Shown here piece after piece: positions 49,238-58,599 of a stretch of 64,000 nt of DNA; the stretch's first letter is position 1; every line of letters begins with the position of its first letter. The stretch is from Rhodamnia argentea (taxonomy: Eukaryota; Streptophyta; Magnoliopsida; Myrtales; Myrtaceae), in NCBI RefSeq assembly GCF_020921035.1, contig NC_063155.1:25599294-25663293 (forward strand). The letters are read 5' to 3'. A program made the position numbers and the translations under genes. Under the pieces are notes generated by a model. It worked only from the letters and a program-made list of their open reading frames with translations. It was not told the DNA's origin and did not search any database.

Positions 49238-51190
49238 TCATTCCCTTGCCACGTCGGCAGGGACCACTGCCGCGGCGATATTCAAACCGGGCCCACCGCG
49301 CGCTCGCCCCTTGATCCGCCTGAGCTCCTCCGCCACCTCCCGCGCGTCGGGCCGGTCGTCCTTGTCCGCGGCGACGCACCGGAACGCCAGCTCAGCCACG
49401 GCGGAGACACCCTCCTCCATCGCTGCCTCCCCTCCGCCGCCAACCGCCATCGCGGGGTCCACCACCTCGTGGAGCATCCCCGTCTGTATCCGCGACACCA
49501 CCAGGTCGGCCAGCGCCATCTCCGCCTTGGCCCTCTCCTGATCCACCGCCTTCATCCCCGACAACAGCTCCAGCAGCACCACCCCGAAGCTATACACGTC
49601 GCTCTTGTCCGTCAGCCGGAATGACCGGTGGTAGTCCGGGTCCAAGTAACCCGGCGTCCCCTGAGGACCAGTCCATATGTACTCTGAATCGGTCGTAGAT
49701 GATGGGTTCCCCGTCCTGTCGAATACCAACAGCCTCGAGAGCCCGAAGTCACCGACTTTGATCCTCATGTCCTTCTCGACGAATATGTTCGACGACGTTA
49801 TGTCCCTGTGCACTATCGGCGGAGTCACCGAGAAGTGCAAGTACTCGATGGCCGTGGCGATCTGCACCGCCATGTCAAGCCTCACCGGCCACGTCAGCGA
49901 GCCTTTCTTGTGCGAGCTCTTGGGACCGTGGAGGTGGTCGGCGAGAGTCCCGTTAGGGACATAGTCGTAGACCAAGAGTAGTCCTCTCGGGTCGGAACAG
50001 TACCCGTGGAGCTTGACGAGATTCGGGTGGTCGATCGACGAGAGTATCAAGATCTCGTTGCAGAACAACTTGGTGGAGAACGCGCGCCCCGCCGCCGCGG
50101 CGTTGTGGTGCTTGTGCAGGTGCTTTACGGCGACGGTCCGGCCGTCTCGTAGCCTCCCCAGGAAGACCGACCCGAACCCGCCGTCGCCAATCTTCCGTCT
50201 CGGGTCGAACCGGTCTGTGGATTCCTCAAGCTCCTCGTAAGTGAACACCGGCGGGAGGAGGCTCGCCAAGCGGTGGCGGCGGAGGAAGACGACGTTCGGA
50301 TCTTCCTCCGAGGAAGAGGCGGCCCCGAGCCGCCTTGACCGGAAGATCGTGACGATCCCCGAAAACAGAAGCAGTAGGCACGTCAAGGCGAAGATGAGCC
50401 CCAGCGCAGCAACGCGGTTCGGGTTGCCGCGCCGGATCCACGGCGGCGAGATCCGGGACTGCGAGCGGAAGCAGATAAACTGCTTTCCCGGGTCGGAGGA
50501 GTTGAAGCCGCAGACACCGCCATCGGCCCGACAAGCGGGGCAACTCGCGAAGTAGGAGTCCTGAGCCGAGTCGAACTCGACCTCGATGCCAAAGTTCAAG
50601 ACATTATCGAGATAGCCAAGAACGTCAGCTTGACAACCCTGCTGGGAGCTGAAACGGTGCGCATTGGACCCGCAGTCGCGAAGCAGATTAATAGGGCTCT
50701 TGATGAGCTTACACTCCCACGGGCAGCGACTGCAATTGGGGAGGTTTGGCGGCGGGCAGGGGCGGAGCATGGAGAGGCGCGAGCAAGAAGAGTCAGAGAT
50801 GCGGAACGGGGATCCGGAGAGCGAGATGGTGCGGCTCGGGATGGCGGAGGAGCGAGGCGGCGGCGGCGGCGACGAGCAGTTGTCGAGGGAGGAGGGCGGA
50901 GGCGTGGGGCAAGGGGAGAGAGTGAGGGACGAGGAGTTAGGGTCGTAGCGGAGGAGAGAGAAGGAGAGGCCGTTGATGGAGAGGAGGGAGTGGGGGGAGG
51001 CGCAGCGGATCTGGAAGGAGGGGTGGCCGCAGCCGGGTAAGGCGGAGAAGGGGTAGGGCGGGGCGGAGGAGGAGGGGAAGGGCGGGCACGGGTCGCCGGG
51101 TGGGGTGGAGCAGAGGTGGGAGAGGGCGAGACGAGGGGCGAGGATCAGTACGGCAACGACGACGAGGAGGCGGAGCGGGAGCGGAGGCAT
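49238..51190 (-). CDS. LRK10L1.5-type receptor-like kinase (GUB_WAK ectodomain)
   Basis: A single open frame of 650 residues with no intron. Signal peptide 1-24. The Cys-rich galacturonan-binding ectodomain lies at about 26-245 (YPFSALPGCGHPSF, later CQADVLGYLDNVLNFGIEVEF and CPACRADGGVCGF). Transmembrane segment 260-283. Ser/Thr kinase domain about 327-626: Gly loop GDGGFG (335-340), Lys356 in VAVK, HRD 461-463, Asn468, DFG 481-483 and GTPGYLDPDY (511-520). The catalytic loop reads HRDITSSN, with Thr465 where the usual HRDxK lysine stands. The best match by memory is Arabidopsis At1g25390 (LRK10-like 1.5), which I recall as HRDVTSSN, so the change is probably a lineage trait. It should sit in the plasma membrane and may sense wall pectin fragments. 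The leader is very CT-rich on the sense strand. Confidence 0.92.
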   Translation of the reverse strand: MPPLPLRLLVVVAVLILAPRLALSHLCSTPPGDPCPPFPSSSAPPYPFSALPGCGHPSFQIRCASPHSLLSINGLSFSLLRYDPNSSSLTLSPCPTPPPSSLDNCSSPPPPPRSSAIPSRTISLSGSPFRISDSSCSRLSMLRPCPPPNLPNCSRCPWECKLIKSPINLLRDCGSNAHRFSSQQGCQADVLGYLDNVLNFGIEVEFDSAQDSYFASCPACRADGGVCGFNSSDPGKQFICFRSQSRISPPWIRRGNPNRVAALGLIFALTCLLLLFSGIVTIFRSRRLGAASSSEEDPNVVFLRRHRLASLLPPVFTYEELEESTDRFDPRRKIGDGGFGSVFLGRLRDGRTVAVKHLHKHHNAAAAGRAFSTKLFCNEILILSSIDHPNLVKLHGYCSDPRGLLLVYDYVPNGTLADHLHGPKSSHKKGSLTWPVRLDMAVQIATAIEYLHFSVTPPIVHRDITSSNIFVEKDMRIKVGDFGLSRLLVFDRTGNPSSTTDSEYIWTGPQGTPGYLDPDYHRSFRLTDKSDVYSFGVVLLELLSGMKAVDQERAKAEMALADLVVSRIQTGMLHEVVDPAMAVGGGGEAAMEEGVSAVAELAFRCVAADKDDRPDAREVAEELRRIKGRARGGPGLNIAAAVVPADVARE

Positions 51191-52636
51191 GGTGGCGGAG
51201 AACGAGTGGGAGAGAGCGAGAGAGTGAGAAAAGGGTCAAAGTCAATGTGTCTAGTGAGAGAGAGAGAGTGAAGATGGTGGGGGGAGAGAGAGAGAGAGAA
51301 TCACGTGAAAAGAGGCGACGTGAAGACAAAGCTCGAAAAAAAAATGGCGGACATTGACGGAGGAGACCAACGCCTCACAGTCACAGCGGTCTTTCTTTTC
51401 CTTCTGTCTGCGCATTATAATTTATTATATGTCGTGTCTGGTCAAGGACCGATAATAACTTCATTGTCCTATGCATTCACACAAAACAATAATAAATAAT
51501 ATTTTTTTTTTGGGTCCAAAATAATAAATAATATTTAAAAAAAAATGAAGCAATTTACTTTATTTCTCACGGCCCATTCCCTTGCGTCAATTACTTCTTT
51601 GATTTGGGGAATTTTTGTATCATTCGCTTCCGCGCACAAGCGCGGTGCGGCTCGCTAACTGGTGACCGTTGACTCGCATTGACTTTGCTAGCATATTGTC
51701 TTCCTTTCAGATTTATTTCCTCTTGTTTGCTAAGGCGGTCTTCCTTTCACAACGTGCAAGGTGAAGCCACAAACCCCGACGAGCAGAGGCAATTGCCCTG
51801 ACTGCGCGCGCCGGCGCACGCGTTCAGGGTGACTTCGCTCCGGCGATGCCGGCCGACGGCGAAAAGATGGCGGTGGCATGTTGCTAGGCACCGTAATGGC
51901 ATTGGTATTCGGGTCGATCGTGCCAACAATGTGGTGGCAGTAGCTATTGTGTTGTGCAATGCGTGGAACGAGAGGGACATGTGTGAGAGAGAGTAGAGAA
52001 ATCGAAGGAAAAAGAAAGGGGAATTGTCAACAAAGTCATAAATCTTTTTGCACTTTTCCCGATTCAACTATAAATCTTTTCACCTTTTACCAATTCGGTC
52101 TCATTAGTCGGAAATCGCCGATGTTGAAGCTAGCCGTTCGCCTTGGTACTACAGGTCTTGAAGTGAATAAATTTTTAATAATATTTTATTTTCGAATATT
52201 AGTATTTATTTCTTCTTTTATCTGCTTTTATTTTTTCTTTTCTTTTCCTTTTTTCCCTCCCTCACCCGGCCTCAACCTCCGCAAGCCTTAGGGAAGGGTT
52301 GCCCTCGCCTTGTCATAGGTGTTCTACTAAAAACTTCTTGTCTTGACATCGGATTGATATTTTCATAACAAAAAGAGCAGCAAGGGGCGGCTGAATGTTC
52401 GGGTTGATCATTTTTAGAGAAATATTTTTTAAATCAATCATTTTTTGTGAAACAAGCTTGAAAATAATTAATAAATAAATAATATGATTATTATCGATAA
52501 CAATTTCGGTGTAAAAACATTCGTTCATTTATTTTTGAAAGCAATGCAAGCGAATATTTCTAGAATTTTTTTTTAAAATAAATCATTTTTCGCGAAATAA
52601 AAGGCAAAATTGTTTTTCACGCCATGCCTAGTATAA
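51191..52636. other. Head-to-head spacer between LRK10L and MORF8, with repeats
   Basis: 51200-51330 is a GA-rich (CT on the sense strand) leader of the kinase gene. 52025-52320 is the left half of the large fold-back family ('accaattcggtctcattagtcgg'). 52410-52606 holds two fragments of the 'gcgaaacaaa' MITE family. A 106-codon minus frame and a 114-codon plus frame here are chance frames. Confidence 0.6.
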
Positions 52637-52895
52637 TGGGCCAAATTTTACCGGTCCAATTGTTCTTTTGGGTTTTTGGGCCGGTACTTTCCTGATAGCC
52701 CAGGGGCATTTACGTAAATAGATTACAAATAGAAACCCTAAAATGTCACATTTGCAATTTCCCCGACAACTCGATGGCATTTTGGGGATTCCACGACATA
52801 AAATCCCCGGAAGAGGCCCCGCCATTGTTCATTTCCCTCGCTCGTCACTCATCGACTCCAACGCAGGGTTTTAGAGCGCATGCAAAACCCTAACC
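52637..52895 (+). promoter_or_regulatory. MORF8 promoter: site II motifs and telo-boxes
   Basis: TGGGCC occurs at 52637-52642 and 52677-52682, and AGCCCA (reverse of TGGGCT) at 52697-52702. Telo-box-like AAACCCTAAA lies at 52733-52742, and 'aaaaccctaacc' lies just before the ATG. Site II (TGGGCC/T) plus telo-box is the known arrangement of nuclear genes for mitochondrial, plastid and ribosomal proteins, and site II elements are bound by TCP factors. This fits an organellar RNA-editing factor. Confidence 0.75.
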
Positions 52896-55189
52896 ATGGC
52901 GACCCAGCTCTTCACCCGCTCCCTCCTCCTCTCCAAGCCTCAGCTAGCCCTCGCCTCCCTCCTCTCTCGCTCCCTCTCCTTCTCCTCCGCCTCCACGCCT
53001 CGCTCTCGCTCCCCTCTCTCCCTCTCCTCCCTCCTCCACCCGCTCTCCGCAGCCTGCGCCGAGATCCCCCATCGCGTCGCCGCGGCCTCGTCCGCCTGTT
53101 CCTTCTCGACGAGGACGAAGTCGTCGCTCAACGATCCGAACCCCAACTGGTCGAATCGCCCTCCGAAGGAGACGATACTTCTTGATGGTTGCGACTTCGA
53201 GCACTGGCTCGTCGTAATGGAGAAGCCGGAAGGCGATCCTACCAGGGATGATATCATCGATAGTTATATTAAGACGCTTGCGCAGATTGTTGGAAGGTCA
53301 GTGGTGTGTGCAGTGATTATTATGCTGTCTCTGTGTGCCTTTCCCTTTCTTTTAAGAGAAGGCGTCGGTTGCTTGTTAATTTTTGAGGGAATGGTTCTTG
53401 AAGTGATCTTGTTTCATTATCATCTCGATTTATTGCTTTATTGCGGTCCTTTTATTTTGTCTCTAACCACTCTTTGATACTTGCTATTATAGTGACGAAG
53501 AAGCCAGGATGAAGATCTACTCAGTTTCAACAAGGCACTACTATGCGTTTGGAGCCCTTGTATCTGAAGAGCTGTCCCACAAAATCAAGGGTAAAGGGTC
53601 CTGATTGGTTTCTTTTGCTGCTCTTGTTGAAAAGTGGTGCTAATCAGTTCTATTTTCTTACACAGATTTGCCGAGAGTGCGATGGGTTCTTCCTGATTCA
53701 TACCTGGATGTCAAGAATAAGGATTATGGTGGTATGGAAGCTTGATCTTCTAAATCCGTGATCAATATTGCATCTGCTAAGTTTTGACATCACTGCTTTG
53801 TTGACCTCATCATGAGGCAATTGTGCTGCTTCAGATTTTGTTCTTGGTGGACTATACTTGCTTGACTATTATTGGGATAGATATTGCACCTGGTTTGTTA
53901 TGTCAACTAGTACTTAAGTATAGTGATTGAGACATGAGTCGTTAATTATTAACTGTTTAGCAGATAACTTTGCTTAATGGAAACATGTTTAGAAAGAGAA
54001 AAGTTCGTTCCAACTGCAAATCTAACCAAATTTGGGTTAGGGATGGACAAAAATATCATGTTTTGGCTTCATGGTTACTATAGGAATGAGTCATGAGTTT
54101 ATGTAGCAGCACAAGGCCTGATGAGTCTTGCGACAGGTAATCCTTCCACGTTAGTCGTTCGGTTACTTTAAGTATTATTATCATCTTCCCATGCATTGCA
54201 GCAGCTCAATCAAGACCTAGCTATATTCTATGTTACTTTTTTGGACTTATTGTTCGTTGGAAGCCATATATAACAGTCTCAAATCAATCAAGCGAATTTG
54301 GTATATCCCATTGTGAAACTCTTGCATCTTTCTTTCATTCGATCTCTTGTCTATCTCATAATATTTTCTTTTTCTGCATTTGTCAGGTGAACCTTTTATC
54401 AACGGGCAAGCAGTTCCTTATGACCCCAAGTACCACGAAGAATGGGTGAGAAATAATGCTAAAGCAAGCGAGAGGAACACGCGTAATGGACGACCCCGTT
54501 TCAACAAATCAAAGAACTTTGGAAGGGGGGAAAATATGCAGAGCAGAGATTTCCAAGCCAGGGACATGCCACCTATGCATAACCAAGGGATGCAGAACCC
54601 TCCACCTCAAGGCAACATGCCCCCACTGAGCAATTTTGGCGGAATGCCTCCGCACAACCAAGGTGGAATGCCCCCAGGCAACTATGGTGGGATGCCTCAA
54701 CGTAACCGGGGTGGAATGCCACCAAACAGTTTTGGTGGGATGCCTCCGAACAATACGGGTGGGATGCCGCCCCAGAACAACATGGGTGGGATGCCTCCTC
54801 AAAACAACATGGGTGGAATGCGACCCCAGAACAATATGGGAGGAATGCGGCCCCAAGACAACATAGGTGGAATGCCGCACCAAAACATGGGTGGAATGCG
54901 ACCCCAGAACAACATGGGAGGAATGCCGCCCCAAAACAACATGGGTGGACTGCTGTCATATAACAGGGGTGAGATGCCACCCCAGAGCAATATGGGAGGG
55001 ATGCCTTACAACGGTGGAATGCCACTGCAAGACATGGGGGCTGCTCAAAACGTGGGAGGTTCTTCACATAATCAAGGATGGTCCAATACCGAGCCTCAAA
55101 GAGATGCTGGGAATATGTCAAACTATCAGAGCCAGAACTACACTCCTTGCAGGGACCCGTCAACTGTACCGGGTGGAAATGCTTATTAG
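52896..55189 (+). CDS. MORF8: Multiple organellar RNA editing factor 8 (MORF8/RIP1) homologue
   Basis: Exons are 52896-53296, 53493-53590, 53666-53731 and 54387-55189, giving 455 residues. A Ser/Leu/Arg-rich targeting peptide (about 1-75) precedes the conserved MORF box: [71 protein letters not shown] and [23 protein letters not shown] proteins bind PPR editing factors and are needed for C-to-U editing; MORF8 is dual-targeted to plastids and mitochondria. The last exon encodes a long Gly/Met/Pro/Asn repeat tail like the Gly/Pro-rich tail of Arabidopsis MORF8, which favours MORF8 over MORF1. The ATG at 52896 has a good context (accATGGcg). An out-of-frame ATG lies 16 nt upstream at 52880. The CRR28-type editing factor lies 7.5 kb away. 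Confidence 0.93.
54628..55035 (+). repeat. Degenerate coding tandem repeat (GGMPPxNxx) in MORF8
   Basis: About 14 to 16 units of 24-30 bp encode variants of [18 protein letters not shown] and GGMPPNSF. Some adjacent units are nearly identical at DNA level ('caaaacaacatgggtgg'), so the array has grown by slippage while staying in frame. A Pro/Gly/Asn/Met composition suggests a disordered, self-associating tail. Confidence 0.85.
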
Positions 55190-58160
55190 GTGTAGATGTG
55201 TTTGGTCTAGAGAGAAACTTGCATCGCAAGTCATTGGATTTTGATGTATAGCTCCAACGGATGGACCTGTTTATTTGCTGCTCTTAAGTTGGGAGGTGCC
55301 TACACTTTTGCAGTTGAATAATATGTCTGGACTTTTCATCTCATGAGATCGAATTTCTTTCTCGTTGCGGTAAAGATTACTTATTGTGAAGATCATCAAT
55401 AGTACAGTGATGAGTCTTTTTGTCAATACAAATTTGTTGTTCGTAGTAAAGATTACTTCATTCACGGTAAATCTTGTCAAGATCATTTGTTCGTTATAAA
55501 CATTATTTGTTTGGTTTACCCCTACTGATCGTATATTTAATTTGTTCTTGGTAATGCAAGTTGTTTTAGGTAAATAGAAGTTATTCTTGGTGAATATAAG
55601 TAGTTTGTGGCAACTGTTAGTTTTTATAAAAGCACTGTTGTTTATTTGTGGTAAAAGTTACTTGTTCATCGTAGATGTATGAAAAGATTTACCTTGATCT
55701 GAATAAGGTGTTATCAAATAACGTCACCACTACTTATCATAAGCACAACTTAATATCGACAAATGCGAGTTGTTCTTTGTAGACGCCACTTGTTGTTTAA
55801 GGTTTGCAGAAGCTCTTCTTGTTAGGGAAGCTTAATAAAGGCAGGTTCCATGGCAATTGCAACTTGATCTCGACGTCCACTTATTTCGCAAAAACTACCC
55901 AAAAAAATCATAAACATATTACAATTGTGTCAAATCAGTCATAATTTTTTCTTTTTCTTTTTTTGCTAGTTGAGTTCTAAACCTTTTGCGGTTATGTCAA
56001 TTAGTCCATTTGGCTAGCCGACGTTGACGTTGCCAACTTTTAAATATATTTTAAATTTTCTTAAAAAATTAATAATTTTTATGTATTTTTCTTATTATGG
56101 CCAACAGGAGGCGAGGGCCGCAAATCCTAGCCACAACGAGGGTCGTGAGCCTTCACAGGCTAGGCGGCCACCGAGTGAGGGCTCGCGGCCCTCGCTCACA
56201 TGGACGACGGCCGTGACCCTCGCCGCGGCCGGCTAGGGCTCACAACCCTTGCCCGGCGGCCAGCGAGGGCTCGTAGGCCCTCATCTAATGTCCGGCAGCC
56301 TCCCGCAAGCCTTAAAAGAAAGACAAAAAAAATTATCTAAAAAATATAATTTTTTTTTTAAATTAGAAAGTATGAAGATATTATTAAAAATTATACACGT
56401 CAACGTTAACCTGTCAAATGGATAGAATTGATAAAATTGAAAAGGATTTATGACTCAATTAGCCAAAAAAAATGTTAAGGACTGAATTGACACAATTATA
56501 ATAGATTTAGGAATTTTTTGATAAGTTTGTAGAAAAAATTACTTGCTCTTGTTAATTTTACTATGTGGAAAGAATGAATAAGATTTACCACGGAAAAATA
56601 AGGTTGACCACCATTTATCGTAAACTTGACCTATTTTTGAATGCAAGTTGTTCTTGGTAAATGAAAATTGTTGGCGGTAAAAGAGAGTTTTCGCAAAAAC
56701 ATTTCCCTTTTGAAGGGGTTTTTCTCTTTCGTTTCTGTGTATTTCAGTAGACCGACTCCCTATCCGGTCAACAAGGCGAAAATAATTAACGCTATGAATT
56801 TGAATTTATTACTACTCATAAGCTGTCGTAAATTAGTGTTTTTTTAACCAAGGAATAGCCATATTTACCATGTATTAGACGCTTTTGTCAAGTAAAAGAT
56901 TGTTTTACTAGGAAACAGGCAGACCGAGAGTGCAACTCGATTAACCCAACCTTGAAAAAGAATCAATCGGCTCATCCACGTAAAAGAATCGAGGACCCGG
57001 ATCGTTTTGTCATTATAGTACGTCTCAAAATTTAGAAAATATTTACTCAAAAATAATTGTTTATGTCATTTATAAAAATAAATAAATAAAAAATATTTTC
57101 ATAGCTCACGAAAATAGCTAAGCATAAATTGTTGTCAATAATAAAAACTTAATTCGTTAACTAATTTTTCTAAGCAATATAGCCACTGACTTTTTTAAAA
57201 ATATTTTTCAAATTATTTATTTATTGTGAAACAAACGACGCCTTTTATTTAATGGTAAAAGATCAAACCTCACCACGAGGGAATCAAACCGTAGAAGGCG
57301 TCACTTGGGACTCTAAATTCATCCGATAAACATCATTAGGTGTGGTTCAAACTTCAAAGAACCTTGAAACATGCTAATCGGATGGTCTTTCAACAAAGAC
57401 ATCCTCGAGTGGCTTGATGGAACTACATGTACCGTACTAAAGATAACTGAAAAACCACAGTCTGCACTTAAGTTGCCTTTGATGAAGAAGAAAGAGAAAG
57501 AAAAAAAAAAGAATAAATGGAAAAGATAAATAAAAAAATAAAAAAAATTCCAAAAAAATAATAAAGTATCATTAAAAATAATTCATATTCGTGATTTTTG
57601 ACGAAAATTGGTCAAATGAACTAAATTAGCATAAATGTAAATAGTTTAGGATTGAATTGGCACAATTATAATATATTTATAACTTTTTTGATAATTCTCT
57701 CTTATGCTAAAGAGTAAAGATAACCAAAAAATCGCACTTATACACTTAAGTTGCTTTACATCCGACATAATGAATGGGACAAGGATTCTTGTGTCTTGTC
57801 TCATGTTAAGAAATAGCGATGCCCTATTGAATCTCACTCAAAACACTGGTTCTCACTTGGTTTATGGATTATAATTAAGGACCCATTGTTTAATGAATGC
57901 TACTGGCACAAAATCCAAATCATCGAACGTGATAGGACCAGGATCTAAATTCATTCTGGTCTGAATAGACCGAATAATTTCTCGCACGTAACTCCGTTCA
58001 TCGCATTAACCATGAAACAGAGGATTACCCAAAATCGCTTCCTCCCCCAAAGTACGCAACTACAACCCAAGGAAAAAGGGAGAATTCTAGAGGTGAAGTT
58101 CCAGAAGACGACGCCATAGTACACGCTAATCCACAAAAAGTCTCGAGTTCGCGCCCACCA
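55190..58160. other. Intergenic DNA with fold-back repeats
   Basis: 55300-55700 and 56560-56700 contain repeated short phrases such as 'ttcttggtaaat' and 'cgttgcggtaaagattact', probably another dispersed repeat. 57010-57242 is a MITE of the 'gaaacaaacgacgcc' type. 57545-57705 is a right-arm fragment of the large fold-back family. No gene was seen. Confidence 0.6.
55890..56535. mobile_element. Large fold-back element with GC-rich core, copy D
   Basis: The left arm 'tcataaacatattacaattgtgtcaaat' type sequence and the right arm 'gacacaattataatagattt' are inverted partners. The core has 'ggcgagggccgc' and 'gccctcgc' palindromes followed by an A/T-rich run. It has the same architecture as 3958-4605 but a separate subfamily sequence. 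Confidence 0.6.
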
Positions 58161-58599
58161 TATAAAGCAGAACAGAGACTTTCCATGGCGTTACGTAGTC
58201 GTACCTCTTCTTCTTCTCCTTCAGTCTATCCGCAAAATTACAGAGAACAATACTCAGTCAAACTCTCTCTCTCTCAGAGAATTCATAAAACGCGTGGTCG
58301 TCCCTCCCCTCGCAAACCGTTCAACCCCAGAAGAAGCTTCAAGCTCAGAGACCTTCACCCAAAAGTCTTCCATGGATGCTTCCTCCTCATCTTCTTCTTC
58401 TTCTCCTCTTACGTCTCAATATCGTTCTTCCAATTAATTTAAATACCAACAAGAACGACCGGACGAAATCCGATTTTTCCACCCTAGTTCCTACGAATAA
58501 GAACCATCAAACAAGCAGAGTCCCATTTACATACGACGCATACTCTGTTTTACCCCCCGCATCAGGAAAAAAAACCCAGAGCAATCACGATCCGTTTTC
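58161..58599 (+). promoter_or_regulatory. TATA box and leader of the DUF569 gene
   Basis: 'tataaag' at 58161 precedes a CT/TCT-rich stretch, which suits transcription starting near 58190. The leader would then be about 400 nt. An 85-codon frame from an ATG at 58185 begins only 24 bp after the TATA box, so it is probably upstream of or at the transcription start. Confidence 0.55.

Noticed and set aside
54509-55229. Long minus and plus frames over the MORF8 last exon
   Set aside because: Shadows of the repeat array; the plus frame in phase with the MORF box is the real one.
58185-58442. 85-codon upstream frame before the DUF569 start
   Set aside because: Its ATG lies only 24 bp after the TATA box, so it is probably not in the transcript; composition is low-complexity.
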